Of a stretch of DNA of 64,000 nt, positions 30,011-40,334 are shown piece by piece (positions within the stretch are counted from its first letter, which is position 1; each line of letters opens with the position of its first letter). The notes beneath the pieces are model-generated. The model was not told where the DNA came from and searched no databases. It saw nothing but the letters and a program-made list of their open reading frames with translations. The position numbers and the translations under genes are program-made. Origin of the DNA: Pseudomonas arsenicoxydans (GTDB taxonomy: Bacteria; Pseudomonadota; Gammaproteobacteria; Pseudomonadales; Pseudomonadaceae). The stretch lies in assembly GCF_900103875.1 (NCBI RefSeq), contig NZ_LT629705.1, positions 1,993,001 through 2,057,000 on the forward strand. The letters run 5' to 3'.

Positions 30011-30973
30011 ATGTCCGATAAAATTGAACTTCGCGCAGAGGTGCCGTCCGAATTGGGCGGCCAACGCCTCGATCAAGTCGCCGCACAATTATTCGCTGAG
30101 CACTCGCGCTCGCGCCTTTCCGCCTGGATCAAAGACGGCCGCCTGACTGTGGATGGGGCGGTAATCCGCCCGCGAGACATCGTTCACGGTGGCGCCATTC
30201 TTGAACTGACTGCCGAGCAGGAAGCTCAGGGCGAATGGATCGCTCAGGACATCGAGCTGGACATCGTCTATGAAGATGACGACATCCTGGTGATCAACAA
30301 GCCTGCGGGCCTGGTTGTGCACCCGGCTGCCGGTCACGCTGACGGCACTTTGCTCAACGCTTTGCTGCACCACGTGCCGGACATTATCAATGTGCCCCGC
30401 GCCGGTATCGTGCATCGCCTGGACAAGGACACCACTGGTCTGATGGTGGTGGCCAAGACCATTCAGGCGCAGACACAGCTTGTCACGCAATTGCAGAGCC
30501 GCAGCGTAAGCCGGATCTACGAATGCATCGTGATCGGTGTGGTGACCGCCGGTGGCAAGATCAACGCGCCGATCGGTCGTCACGGCCAGCAACGCCAGCG
30601 CATGGCGGTAATGGAAGGCGGCAAGCAAGCCGTCAGCCACTACCGTGTGCTCGAGCGTTTCCGCTCCCACACTCACGTGCGGGTGAAGCTGGAAACCGGT
30701 CGTACGCACCAGATTCGCGTGCACATGGCGCACATCAACTACCCGTTGGTCGGAGACCCTGCCTACGGCGGTCGCTTCCGCATTCCACCGGCAGCCAGTG
30801 TGACCATGGTCGAGTCGTTGAAGGCGTTCCCGCGTCAGGCACTGCATGCGCGGTTCCTGGAACTGGATCATCCGACCACCGGTAAACGCATGAGCTGGGA
30901 ATCGCCGTTGCCGGACGATTTCGTCTGGTTGCTGACCCTGCTCAAGCAAGACCGCGAGGCGTTCATCGGATGA
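30011..30973 (+). CDS. rluD: 23S rRNA pseudouridine synthase RluD
   Basis: 320 residues. An N-terminal S4 RNA-binding domain (about 12-75) is followed by the RluA-type catalytic domain, with the aspartate in [13 protein letters not shown] and [12 protein letters not shown] further on. It makes pseudouridines in helix 69 of 23S rRNA. I chose the ATG at 30011 ([10 protein letters not shown]), which matches the Pseudomonas protein; an in-frame start seven codons upstream is less likely. It overlaps pgeF as ATGA. rluD divergent from bamD is a widely conserved pair. Confidence 0.95.
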   Translation: MSDKIELRAEVPSELGGQRLDQVAAQLFAEHSRSRLSAWIKDGRLTVDGAVIRPRDIVHGGAILELTAEQEAQGEWIAQDIELDIVYEDDDILVINKPAGLVVHPAAGHADGTLLNALLHHVPDIINVPRAGIVHRLDKDTTGLMVVAKTIQAQTQLVTQLQSRSVSRIYECIVIGVVTAGGKINAPIGRHGQQRQRMAVMEGGKQAVSHYRVLERFRSHTHVRVKLETGRTHQIRVHMAHINYPLVGDPAYGGRFRIPPAASVTMVESLKAFPRQALHARFLELDHPTTGKRMSWESPLPDDFVWLLTLLKQDREAFIG

Positions 30974-31695
30974 GTGACTGGCTGATTCCCGACTGGCCTG
31001 CGCCTGCCGGGGTGAAAGCCTGTGTGACCACCCGTGCAGGCGGCGTCAGTCTGGCGCCGTTCGACAGCCTCAATCTCGGCGATCACGTCGACGACGATCC
31101 CGAAGCTGTCGCCGAAAACCGCCGTCGCCTCACCGATCATTTCTCTATTCAGCCGGCCTGGTTGCAACAGGTTCACGGCGTTGTCGTGGCACCTGCTGAC
31201 CCAGGCCGAGTGGTGACCGCTGACGCCAGCTGGACAGCAACGCCCGGTATTGCCTGCACGGCAATGACCGCCGATTGCCTTCCGGCACTGTTTTGCGACC
31301 GAGCCGGGACTCGCGTGGCAGCAGCCCACGCCGGTTGGCGCGGGTTGGCGGCGGGTGTTCTGGAAGCGACCCTCGACAGTCTGGCGGTACCGTCAGATGA
31401 CGTGCTGGTCTGGCTTGGCCCGGCCATCGGCCCGCAAGCCTTTGAAGTCGGTCCCGAAGTACGCGAGACCTTCATCGAGCAATTGCCTGAAGCCGCCAAG
31501 GCTTTCGTGCCGAGCCACAATGCTGGCAAATTCATGGCTGACATCTATGAGCTAGCGCGTCTGCGCCTGGCCGTTCGCGGTGTTACCGCTGTCTATGGTG
31601 GCGGTTTTTGTACCGTGACCGATCCACGCTTCTTTTCTTACCGCCGCAGTCCTCGCACTGGTCGGTTTGCCTCTCTTATCTGGCTCGAACGCTAG
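30970..31695 (+). CDS. pgeF: PgeF/YfiH family (polyphenol oxidase / peptidoglycan editing factor)
   Basis: 241 residues with the Cu-oxidase_4 (YfiH) fold. Signatures are TTRAGGVSLAPFDSLNLG, the motif TADCLPALFCD with its Cys, and AAAHAGWRGLAAG with its His, the residues that form the metal or active site. In E. coli the enzyme removes wrongly added serine from peptidoglycan precursors. It overlaps rluD by 4 bp and precedes clpB, an order kept across gamma-proteobacteria. Confidence 0.93.
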   Translation: MSDWLIPDWPAPAGVKACVTTRAGGVSLAPFDSLNLGDHVDDDPEAVAENRRRLTDHFSIQPAWLQQVHGVVVAPADPGRVVTADASWTATPGIACTAMTADCLPALFCDRAGTRVAAAHAGWRGLAAGVLEATLDSLAVPSDDVLVWLGPAIGPQAFEVGPEVRETFIEQLPEAAKAFVPSHNAGKFMADIYELARLRLAVRGVTAVYGGGFCTVTDPRFFSYRRSPRTGRFASLIWLER

Positions 31696-31725
31696 ACTTC
31701 TCTGATCTACATCAACTGTACGACG

Positions 31726-31753
31726 CTTGAATCTCCCAGAATCGACCACATCT
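31726..31753 (+). promoter_or_regulatory. Sigma-32 (heat-shock) promoter of clpB
   Basis: CTTGAA (31726-31731), 14 bp, then CCACATCT (31746-31753), a close match to CTTGAAA-N(11-15)-CCCCATNT. It lies about 75 bp before the clpB start codon, between pgeF and clpB. Confidence 0.75.
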
Positions 31754-31826
31754 AGTGAGGTATCTGGCAGGTTTCTTCATTCAGGATGGTTTCTTAGGTC
31801 CGGCCTGCTCAAAAGGAAGGTGACCC

Positions 31827-34391
31827 ATGCGTATAGACCGTTTAACCAGCAAGTTGCAGTTAGCCCTATCCGACGCCCAATCGCTGGCTGTCGGCCTCGA
31901 CCATCCCGGCATTGAGCCGGCGCACTTGATGCAGGCCATGCTTGAACAGCAGGGTGGTTCGATCAAACCTCTGCTGATGCAGGTCGGTTTCGACGTCAAT
32001 AGCTTGCGTAAAGAGCTGACCAAAGAGCTCGACCAGCTACCGAAAATCCAGAATCCGACCGGTGACGTGAACATGTCGCAGGATCTGGCGCGCCTGCTTA
32101 ACCAGGCCGATCGGCTGGCTCAACAAAAGGGCGATCAGTTCATTTCCAGCGAGCTGGTGCTGCTCGCCGCAATGGACGAGAACAGCAAGCTCGGCAAATT
32201 GCTGCTCGGTCAGGGCGTCAGTAAAAAGGCCCTGGAAAACGCGATTACCAATCTGCGTGGCGGCGAAGCGGTTAATGACGCCAACCACGAAGAGTCGCGC
32301 CAGGCGCTGGATAAATACACCGTTGACCTGACCAAGCGTGCTGAAGAAGGCAAGCTTGATCCGGTAATCGGCCGTGACGACGAAATTCGCCGGACCATTC
32401 AGGTTCTTCAACGCCGCACCAAGAACAATCCGGTGCTGATCGGTGAGCCTGGCGTGGGTAAAACCGCCATCGCCGAAGGCCTGGCCCAGCGCATCATCAA
32501 TGGTGAAGTGCCGGACGGCCTTAAAGGCAAGCGCCTGTTGTCCCTGGACATGGGGTCGCTGATCGCGGGTGCCAAGTACCGCGGCGAGTTCGAAGAACGC
32601 CTGAAATCCTTGCTCAACGAGCTGTCGAAGCAGGAAGGGCAGATCATTCTGTTCATCGACGAACTGCACACCATGGTCGGCGCCGGTAAAGGCGAAGGCT
32701 CGATGGACGCCGGCAACATGCTCAAACCAGCACTGGCTCGCGGTGAGTTGCACTGCGTCGGCGCGACCACGCTCAACGAGTACCGCCAATATATAGAGAA
32801 GGATGCGGCCCTCGAACGGCGCTTCCAGAAAGTGTTGGTGGACGAGCCGAGCGAAGAAGACACCATCGCCATTCTGCGTGGCTTGAAAGAGCGTTATGAG
32901 GTTCACCACAAAGTGGCGATCACCGACGGCGCGATCATCGCAGCGGCCAAGCTCAGTCACCGTTACATCACTGACCGTCAGTTGCCGGACAAGGCCATTG
33001 ACCTGATCGACGAAGCCGCCAGCCGCATTCGCATGGAGATCGACTCCAAGCCGGAAGTGCTGGATCGTCTTGAGCGTCGCCTGATTCAGCTGAAGGTGGA
33101 ATCCCAGGCGCTGAAGAAAGAAAGCGACGATGCGGCGAAGAAACGCCTTGAGAAACTGCAGGAAGAAATCGTTCGTCATGAACGTGAGTATTCGGACCTC
33201 GAAGAAATCTGGAACGCGGAAAAAGCCGAAGTCCAGGGCTCTGCGCAGATCCAGCAGAAAATCGAACAGTCCCGTCAGGAGCTGGAAACCGCCCGCCGCA
33301 AAGGCGACCTCAACCGCATGGCCGAGCTGCAATACGGGGTGATCCCGGATCTGGAGCGCAGCCTGCAAATGGTCGACCAGCACGGCAAGAGCGAAAACCA
33401 GTTGCTGCGCAGCAAGGTGACCGAGGAAGAAATCGCCGAAGTCGTGTCGAAGTGGACCGGTATTCCAGTGTCGAAAATGCTCGAAGGCGAGCGCGACAAG
33501 CTGATGAAGATGGAAAGCCTGTTGCACCAGCGTGTGATCGGCCAGGACGAAGCGGTGATCGCGGTTTCCAACGCGGTGCGGCGTTCGCGGGCCGGGTTGT
33601 CCGACCCGAATCGCCCAAGCGGTTCGTTCATGTTCCTCGGCCCGACCGGTGTCGGTAAAACCGAGCTGTGCAAGGCGCTGGCCGAGTTCCTCTTTGATAC
33701 CGAAGAGGCGATGGTGCGGATCGACATGTCCGAGTTCATGGAGAAACATTCCGTGGCTCGACTGATTGGTGCGCCACCAGGCTACGTGGGCTACGAGGAG
33801 GGCGGTTACCTGACCGAGGCGGTGCGTCGCAAGCCTTATTCGGTGATCCTGCTGGACGAGGTCGAGAAGGCCCACCCGGACGTCTTCAACATCTTGCTGC
33901 AAGTACTTGAAGATGGCCGTCTGACCGACAGTCATGGCCGCACGGTAGATTTCAAGAACACCGTGATCGTCATGACGTCCAACCTGGGCTCGGTGCAGAT
34001 CCAGGAACTGGTAGGTGATCGCGAGGCGCAGCGTGCGGCGGTGATGGATGCAATCTCCACACACTTCCGGCCGGAGTTCATCAACCGGGTCGACGAAGTG
34101 GTGATCTTCGAGCCACTGGCGCGGGATCAGATCGCGGGCATCACCGAGATCCAGCTGGGTCGTCTGCGCAGTCGTCTGACTGAGCGCGAGCTGAAACTGG
34201 AACTCAGTCCAGAGGCCATGGATAAGCTGATTGCGGTGGGTTACGACCCGGTATATGGCGCACGGCCGCTCAAGCGTGCGATTCAGCGCTGGATCGAGAA
34301 CCCGTTGGCACAGCTGATTCTGTCCGGTCGGTTCATGCCAGGCGACACCGCCAAAGGTGTAGTGGAAAACGACGAAATCGTCTTTGCCTGA
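31827..34391 (+). CDS. clpB: ATP-dependent disaggregase ClpB
   Basis: 854 residues, full length. The order is an N-terminal Clp_N domain (about 1-145), AAA-1 with Walker A GEPGVGKT and VGAGKGEG, the coiled-coil middle domain (about 400-525), AAA-2 with Walker A GPTGVGKT, and the C-terminal domain. It dissolves aggregated proteins with DnaK. A heat-shock promoter precedes it and a good AAGGAAGGTGACCC site leads to the ATG. A terminator follows. The lack of ClpP-binding IGF/L loops fits ClpB rather than ClpA. Confidence 0.97.
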   Translation: MRIDRLTSKLQLALSDAQSLAVGLDHPGIEPAHLMQAMLEQQGGSIKPLLMQVGFDVNSLRKELTKELDQLPKIQNPTGDVNMSQDLARLLNQADRLAQQKGDQFISSELVLLAAMDENSKLGKLLLGQGVSKKALENAITNLRGGEAVNDANHEESRQALDKYTVDLTKRAEEGKLDPVIGRDDEIRRTIQVLQRRTKNNPVLIGEPGVGKTAIAEGLAQRIINGEVPDGLKGKRLLSLDMGSLIAGAKYRGEFEERLKSLLNELSKQEGQIILFIDELHTMVGAGKGEGSMDAGNMLKPALARGELHCVGATTLNEYRQYIEKDAALERRFQKVLVDEPSEEDTIAILRGLKERYEVHHKVAITDGAIIAAAKLSHRYITDRQLPDKAIDLIDEAASRIRMEIDSKPEVLDRLERRLIQLKVESQALKKESDDAAKKRLEKLQEEIVRHEREYSDLEEIWNAEKAEVQGSAQIQQKIEQSRQELETARRKGDLNRMAELQYGVIPDLERSLQMVDQHGKSENQLLRSKVTEEEIAEVVSKWTGIPVSKMLEGERDKLMKMESLLHQRVIGQDEAVIAVSNAVRRSRAGLSDPNRPSGSFMFLGPTGVGKTELCKALAEFLFDTEEAMVRIDMSEFMEKHSVARLIGAPPGYVGYEEGGYLTEAVRRKPYSVILLDEVEKAHPDVFNILLQVLEDGRLTDSHGRTVDFKNTVIVMTSNLGSVQIQELVGDREAQRAAVMDAISTHFRPEFINRVDEVVIFEPLARDQIAGITEIQLGRLRSRLTERELKLELSPEAMDKLIAVGYDPVYGARPLKRAIQRWIENPLAQLILSGRFMPGDTAKGVVENDEIVFA

Positions 34392-34415
34392 TCCCTGAAG
34401 GCAGCAAAAGTGAAG

Positions 34416-34442
34416 AGGCCTCGCATTGCGAGGCCTTTTTTT
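34416..34442 (+). terminator. Terminator of clpB
   Basis: The perfect stem AGGCCTCGC/GCGAGGCCT with an ATT loop and a run of seven Ts, 25 bp after the clpB stop. Confidence 0.95.
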
Positions 34443-34575
34443 CGTCAGGTTGTTGAACTGAAAGGAAAAGGCTTGTAAAGTGCGCCCCGCAGTAAGTCAC
34501 CCGGAAGGGTTTCTGCTCCCCAAGCAGGAATCTGAAATAAGTTGCAAATCATTAACTTGAATGCAATTTAGGGGG

Positions 34576-34603
34576 TTGACAGAGGTGCTTAAGATTGTAG
34601 AAT
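34576..34603 (+). promoter_or_regulatory. Promoter of the tRNA cluster
   Basis: A perfect TTGACA (34576-34581), 16 bp, TAGAAT (34598-34603), then a GC-rich discriminator AGCGCGCC, as expected for stringently controlled stable RNA. It is 87 bp before tRNA-Asn. The rest of the 298-bp clpB-tRNA gap holds only the clpB terminator and an A/T-rich stretch. Confidence 0.8.
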
Positions 34604-34689
34604 AGCGCGCCTCAGACACACGAACGCAGCGATGCGAACGGGTCGAAGAGATGCAACTAGCTTCACCGTTGTAAATTGAAATATGTAGT

Positions 34690-34765
34690 TCCGTGATAGC
34701 TCAGTCGGTAGAGCAAATGACTGTTAATCATTGGGTCCCAGGTTCGAGTCCTGGTCACGGAGCCA
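34690..34765 (+). tRNA. tRNA-Asn (GTT)
   Basis: A 76-nt cloverleaf. The acceptor stem TCCGTGA/TCACGGA, the D-loop AGCTCAGTCGGTAGAGC, the anticodon loop CTGTTAA with GTT, the T-loop GGTTCGAGTCC and an encoded CCA are all visible. Confidence 0.97.
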
Positions 34766-34774
34766 ATTTCAAAC

Positions 34775-34851
34775 CGGGGTATAGCGCAGTCCGGTAGCGC
34801 GCCTGCTTTGGGAGCAGGATGTCAGGAGTTCGAATCCCCTTACCCCGACCA
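34775..34851 (+). tRNA. tRNA-Pro (TGG), copy 1
   Basis: A 77-nt cloverleaf with acceptor stem CGGGGTA/TACCCCG, anticodon TGG in CTTTGGGAG, T-loop AGTTCGAATCC and encoded CCA. It is identical over all 77 nt to the copy at 35028-35104. Confidence 0.97.
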
Positions 34852-34856
34852 TTTTT

Positions 34857-34932
34857 GGGTCGTTAGCTCAGTTGGTAGAGCAGTTGGCTTTTAACCAATT
34901 GGTCGTAGGTTCGAATCCCACACGACCCACCA
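34857..34932 (+). tRNA. tRNA-Lys (TTT)
   Basis: A 76-nt cloverleaf with acceptor stem GGGTCGT/ACGACCC, anticodon TTT in GCTTTTAAC, T-loop GGTTCGAATCC and encoded CCA. It starts five nt after the tRNA-Pro end, so they are surely co-transcribed. Confidence 0.97.
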
Positions 34933-34996
34933 TTTTTGAAACCAGTTAACGCTGGGATCAGATCTTAAGATCAGACGCCAAAAGCTCTGTTCGCAG

Positions 34997-35025
34997 AAGG
35001 CGCCTTTAAAAGGTGCCTTTTTTTT
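34997..35025 (+). terminator. Terminator between tRNA-Lys and second tRNA-Pro
   Basis: The stem AAGGCGCCTTT/AAAGGTGCCTT with a run of eight Ts. It ends only two nt before the second tRNA-Pro. Confidence 0.85.
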
Positions 35026-35027
35026 AC

Positions 35028-35104
35028 CGGGGTATAGCGCAGTCCGGTAGCGCGCCTGCTTTGGGAGCAGGATGTCAGGAGTTCGAATCCCCTTACCCCG
35101 ACCA
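35028..35104 (+). tRNA. tRNA-Pro (TGG), copy 2
   Basis: A 77-nt cloverleaf identical to copy 1. It lies directly after a terminator, so its expression would need read-through or a promoter inside the short leader. It is followed by its own terminator. Confidence 0.95.
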
Positions 35105-35108
35105 TATT

Positions 35109-35145
35109 AAAAATCCTCGTATCGAAAGATACGGGGATTTTTTTT
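35109..35145 (+). terminator. Terminator of the tRNA cluster
   Basis: The stem AAATCCTCGTATC/GATACGGGGATTT with a GAAA tetraloop and a run of eight Ts. Confidence 0.95.
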
Positions 35146-35164
35146 GTCTTCGAGAAAACAACAC

Positions 35165-35191
35165 TTCAGTCATCGTACAACATGCCGATAA
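35165..35191 (+). promoter_or_regulatory. Sigma-28 (FliA) type promoter of the chemoreceptor
   Basis: A perfect GCCGATAA -10 element (35184-35191). The -35 region TTCAGTCA is a partial match to TAAAGTTT, 11 bp upstream. It lies about 65 bp before the chemoreceptor start codon. Confidence 0.6.
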
Positions 35192-36883
<1,692 letters not shown>

Positions 36884-36894
36884 ATCCGCCAGAC

Positions 36895-36937
36895 AAAAAA
36901 AACCGCGCCTCTCGGTGGAGAAGCGCGGCCTGTTTTT
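36895..36937. terminator. Shared terminator between convergent genes
   Basis: CCGCGCCTCTC/GAGAAGCGCGG stem with an A-tract on the left and TTTTT on the right, between the chemoreceptor and the EF-hand gene. It can serve both strands. Confidence 0.8.
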
Positions 36938-36944
36938 CGGGCGT

Positions 36945-37343
36945 TTAGGCGCCGTCTTGGTCTTTCAGGTGCTCGAACAGACCTTTTGGCATTTTCTTGC
37001 CGTTGGCTTCGAAGTTGGCTTTCACGTTGTTGTAAGCCTCTTGCTCATCGATAAAGCCGTCATGGTTGGTGTCGATCTTGTCGAAATTGGAATTCGGCGC
37101 GACTTTCTGGAATTCGGCGCGGGAGACTTTACCGTCGCCATCGGTGTCGGTCTTGGCCATCGATGCGTCGCCACACTTGCCTTCACCACATTTGCCTTCA
37201 GGGGTTTTCACCACCTGTTCAGCCGAGGCCAGCAGGTAGCCCTGAGTCAAAGGCTGCGAAGCGAATACGGAACCGGACAACATCATGCCGCCGGCCAAGA
37301 CAGCGCCAAGCAGACCAATAGTGTTTTTAGTGGTAAGGGACAT
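36945..37343 (-). CDS. Secreted EF-hand protein with tandem EGKCG motifs
   Basis: 132 residues. An N-terminal signal peptide (about 1-28, cleavage near SVFA/SQP) is followed by two back-to-back EGKCG motifs (49-53 and 54-58) and two EF-hand loops: DTDGDGKVSRAE at 66-77 and DTNHDGFIDEQE at 91-102. It should be periplasmic and bind calcium. EGKCG repeats are the hallmark of HvfA-type copper-binding peptides modified by HvfB/HvfC, but no such enzymes are nearby. I chose the ATG at 37343, with AGGAG nine bases upstream. Exact function unknown. Confidence 0.85.
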   Translation of the reverse strand: MSLTTKNTIGLLGAVLAGGMMLSGSVFASQPLTQGYLLASAEQVVKTPEGKCGEGKCGDASMAKTDTDGDGKVSRAEFQKVAPNSNFDKIDTNHDGFIDEQEAYNNVKANFEANGKKMPKGLFEHLKDQDGA

Positions 37344-37561
37344 TTCAACTCTCCTGGGTTGCACGACACAACCGTTCGATAAAGGACGCCACGTCAGGCG
37401 GCGATAACCGTAGCGGGCTGGGTTGCCTTGCTCGGATGTGGTCATTTAACGGGCAGGGTGTATCGCTACTGTGTCGCGCAAGGGGGAGTTTGTAAGCGAA
37501 GGGTCGAAATCGCGGTGCGGGATACAGTAAGACACAGATGAACAGGCGGGAGAGTCGGAAA

Positions 37562-37589
37562 TGTGAGAGCGAGCAAGCCCGCTCCCACA
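37562..37589. repeat. Single degenerate REP hairpin
   Basis: TGTGAGAGCG and CGCTCCCACA with a short loop, one mismatch, 10 bp beyond the ndh stop. It belongs to the same family as the other REPs. Confidence 0.7.
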
Positions 37590-37599
37590 CTGGAGCGAG

Positions 37600-38898
37600 T
37601 TAGTGCAGCTTCAGTCGCGGCTCTGTCCCGCGCCCGATCTTGCTGCCCAGCATCAGCATCGCCGTACGAAACGCGCCATACAGCGCCATCTGGTGCATGC
37701 GGTACAGCGACACGTAGAACATCCGCGCCAGCCAACCTTCCAACATCACGCTACCGGTAAGGTTACCCATCAAGTTACCCACAGCGGAAAAACGCGACAG
37801 CGAGATCAGCGAGCCGTAGTCGGTGTATTTGTATTCCGGCAATGCCTTGCCTTCGATCCGCAGCTTCAGCGATTTGGCCAGCAATGACGCCTGTTGATGC
37901 GCCGCCTGGGCACGGGGCGGCACATTGCGATCGCTACCCGGTTGCGGGCAGGCCGCGCAGTCGCCGAAGGCGAAGATGTTCTCGTCACGGGTGGTTTGCA
38001 GGGTCTGCAGCACTTGCAGCTGATTGATGCGGTTGGTTTCCAGGCCATCGATGTCCTTGAGGAAACCCGGTGCGCGAATCCCGGCAGCCCACACCTTCAG
38101 GCTGGCGTTGATCACTTTGCCATCGGCGGTGATCAGGCTGTCGGCCGTGACTTCGCTGACCGCGGCATTGGTCATGACGTTGACCCCGAGTTTCTCCAGG
38201 GTTTTATGCACAGGTCCGCCGATGCGTTCCGGCAGGGCTGGCAATACCCGAGGCCCGGCTTCGATCAGGGTGATGTGCATGTTTTCCGGTTTGATCCGGT
38301 CGAGCCCGTAAGCCGCCAATTCATGCGCAGCGTTGTGCAGCTCGGCGGCCAGTTCAACGCCGGTTGCACCCGCGCCGACGATGGCGACGCTGATCTGCTC
38401 GACCTTGTCGGTTTGCCCGGCATGGGCACGCAGATAGTGGTTGAGCAATTGCTGGTGGAAGCGCTCGGCTTGCTTGCGGGTGTCGAGGAACAGGCAATGT
38501 TGCGCCGCGCCCTGAGTCCCGAAATCATTGGTGGTACTGCCGACGGCGATGACCAGCGAGTCGTAGCCCAATTCACGGGCCGGGACCAGCTCCACGCCGG
38601 CTTCGTCGTAGGTGGCGGCCAACTGGATTTTCTTCTGTTCGCGATCAAGCCCGCTCATGCGCCCCAGCTGGAACTCGAAGTGGTTCCATTTGGCCTGGGC
38701 AACATAGTTGAGTTCGTCTTCGGAAGAGTTCAGCGACCCGGCCGCCACTTCGTGCAACAGCGGCTTCCAGATGTGCGTCAGGTTCGCGTCGACCAGCATC
38801 ACACTGGCCGTGCCACGCTTGCCCAGAGTCTTACCCAGACGGGTAGCCAACTCCAGACCGCCGGCGCCGCCGCCAACGATGACAATACGATGAGTCAT
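37600..38898 (-). CDS. ndh: Type II NADH dehydrogenase (NDH-2)
   Basis: 432 residues. The FAD-binding GGGAGGLELATRLG lies at about 8-21. The second dinucleotide motif for NADH is VGAGATGVELAAEL, in the middle. FAFGDCAACPQPG marks the second FAD site, and a C-terminal amphipathic helix region anchors it to the inner membrane. It oxidises NADH and reduces ubiquinone without pumping protons. I chose the ATG at 38898 (MTHRIVIV) rather than a TTG five codons upstream. It is preceded by the DUF3094 gene on the same strand, with about 60 bp between. Confidence 0.94.
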   Translation of the reverse strand: MTHRIVIVGGGAGGLELATRLGKTLGKRGTASVMLVDANLTHIWKPLLHEVAAGSLNSSEDELNYVAQAKWNHFEFQLGRMSGLDREQKKIQLAATYDEAGVELVPARELGYDSLVIAVGSTTNDFGTQGAAQHCLFLDTRKQAERFHQQLLNHYLRAHAGQTDKVEQISVAIVGAGATGVELAAELHNAAHELAAYGLDRIKPENMHITLIEAGPRVLPALPERIGGPVHKTLEKLGVNVMTNAAVSEVTADSLITADGKVINASLKVWAAGIRAPGFLKDIDGLETNRINQLQVLQTLQTTRDENIFAFGDCAACPQPGSDRNVPPRAQAAHQQASLLAKSLKLRIEGKALPEYKYTDYGSLISLSRFSAVGNLMGNLTGSVMLEGWLARMFYVSLYRMHQMALYGAFRTAMLMLGSKIGRGTEPRLKLH

Positions 38899-38958
38899 GG
38901 GGATATCTCGCAAGGCTAAAGGAAATCGGTGCGGTTACCCTCGCGAGCGCAATGCGGC

Positions 38959-39132
38959 TCATAGCGCCAGGTAACCGATAAGTCGGCTCAGCAAGCCCAA
39001 ACCAATGGTCACTGCCAGCACCAGCACCAGGAGCATCCACGGCCGGAAAGGCCGGCGCTCGACTCGGTGCTGGGACAGGTGCAGGTACTCTTCGACATGC
39101 TTCTGGTCGTCGGGGTTCAGGCGGCTGGTCAT
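38959..39132 (-). CDS. DUF3094 family small membrane protein
   Basis: 57 residues, easily missed for its size. It reads MTSRLNPDDQKHVEEYL, then a polar stretch with HRVERRPFRPW, then a single membrane segment MLLVLVLAVTIGLGLLSRL and the end IGYLAL. This matches the small Pseudomonas family DUF3094 as I know it. AGG-containing sequence lies just before the ATG. It sits upstream of ndh on the same strand and may be co-transcribed. Role unknown; a respiratory-chain or membrane-assembly link is only suggested by position. Confidence 0.85.
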   Translation of the reverse strand: MTSRLNPDDQKHVEEYLHLSQHRVERRPFRPWMLLVLVLAVTIGLGLLSRLIGYLAL

Positions 39133-39183
39133 AAAGGCCTCGTCAGGTAGACGTTGCTGAATGTGTGGAAGCTACAGGCTGAT

Positions 39184-39711
39184 TTAACGAACGTTGAACG
39201 GAGCATAGCCGCTGTCCGGAACAGGCTCGACGCTCACCGTGTCGTCCAGCCGAATGATTCCACTTTGTAACACTCGGGCGGTGATTCCGCCATGTCCGCG
39301 GACCGCCTGAAACGTCCCCGGCCCGAGGTTGTTTTGCAGGCGTGCGCAAGGCTGGCACCAACCGGTGGTTTCGAAAATTGCCTGGCCGATCTTGAAGCGA
39401 CGGCCCTTGAGGCTGAACAGGTTGATACCGCTGATAACCAGATTGCGCCGCAGATCACTCGGTAACACCGGTTGCTCGTCCGGGCGGCCCATCAGCGAGC
39501 TGATCACCGCCAGATGCTCCCACTGAATCAGCGTCACCTGCCGCGCATTGCGTACGCCGGGGCGCGCGCGATCACCGGTCAGGCCCGCTTCAAGTCGCGC
39601 TTCCACGGCTTCGAGTTCGATCATCGGTACGTGAGGTTCCGGGCGCACGCCGATCCAGCGTACGCGGCCGACTTGCGGGACTTGCGCGATCAGTTCCTGC
39701 AATGGGCTCAC
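39184..39711 (-). CDS. MOSC domain-containing protein
   Basis: 175 residues forming a single MOSC (molybdenum cofactor sulfurase C-terminal) domain. It carries VRWIGVRPEPHVPM, LTGDRARPG, VTLIQWEHL, the RRNLVISGINL segment and the conserved Cys in TTGWCQPC. MOSC proteins bind a sulfur or molybdenum cofactor; E. coli YiiM/YcbX detoxify N-hydroxylated bases. It overlaps the upstream DUF1780 gene as ATGA, so the two are translationally coupled. The substrate is unknown. Confidence 0.88.
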   Translation of the reverse strand: MSPLQELIAQVPQVGRVRWIGVRPEPHVPMIELEAVEARLEAGLTGDRARPGVRNARQVTLIQWEHLAVISSLMGRPDEQPVLPSDLRRNLVISGINLFSLKGRRFKIGQAIFETTGWCQPCARLQNNLGPGTFQAVRGHGGITARVLQSGIIRLDDTVSVEPVPDSGYAPFNVR

Positions 39712-40334
39712 AGGCTGATCCCGACGTCGAAAACAATGCTGCGCCCGAGGTTGCTGCGCAGGAAATCCGGCGCATCCGGATGGGCGAATAACACCCGGGC
39801 GAACGTCGGGCCGACCAGCGACAACGAACGCCAGCCTTGGCGCAGGTATTCAGTGGGCGGCGGGAAATGGCTGTTCAGGTCCAGCACTTCGCGCTTGAGG
39901 CTGGCAAACGCGATGATGTCCAGTTCCCCCAGGTCCATGCCGCGCTCTTTGTAGTTGTGTGCTTTTTTACGCAAGGTCGGCGCCAGTCTGAGCAAGAATT
40001 CGTTGGCAGGAATGCGCCGGGGCTTGGCCTCCCGGCGGACCAGCTGACTGAGGGAAAACGCGCTGCGTCGACGTTGCAGCTCGTCGCGCCATTCATCGTT
40101 GAGGCGCCGACCTTCATCGAGCACGAAGAACACCTCGAAATTGGCGTCGCGAAACAGCACGTCCGGCGGTTCCCCGGCGGGGGCGAATTCGTCGGCGCGA
40201 TAGGGAATGTTCAGACCTTGCAACAGGCGCTGGCAGACCCAACGCTCACGCTCCCATTTGCGGGCATTGGACAGAAATGCGTTGGCTTGCTCGGCCGCGA
40301 TGGTCAGCAGGCGTAAATAATCTGAGTCATCCAT
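39708..40334 (-). CDS. DUF1780 family protein
   Basis: 208 residues. It matches the Pseudomonas family DUF1780 nearly end to end, including MDDSDYLRLLTI, the segment RRSAFSLSQLVRREAKPRR and the ending GRSIVFDVGISL. There is no signal or membrane segment. A structure of the P. aeruginosa homologue points to an endonuclease-like fold, as I recall, but the activity is not settled. I chose MDDSDY over an in-frame TTG seven codons upstream. It is co-translated with the MOSC gene. Confidence 0.85.
   Translation of the reverse strand: MDDSDYLRLLTIAAEQANAFLSNARKWERERWVCQRLLQGLNIPYRADEFAPAGEPPDVLFRDANFEVFFVLDEGRRLNDEWRDELQRRRSAFSLSQLVRREAKPRRIPANEFLLRLAPTLRKKAHNYKERGMDLGELDIIAFASLKREVLDLNSHFPPPTEYLRQGWRSLSLVGPTFARVLFAHPDAPDFLRSNLGRSIVFDVGISL

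Noticed and set aside
32037..34064. A 675-codon open frame opposite clpB
   Set aside because: The same effect: GC-rich third positions of clpB remove stops on the other strand. No motif or ribosome-binding site.
34690..35104. Prophage or genomic island at the tRNA cluster
   Set aside because: No integrase, no phage genes and no direct-repeat fragment of a tRNA end are seen; the duplicate tRNA alone is not enough.
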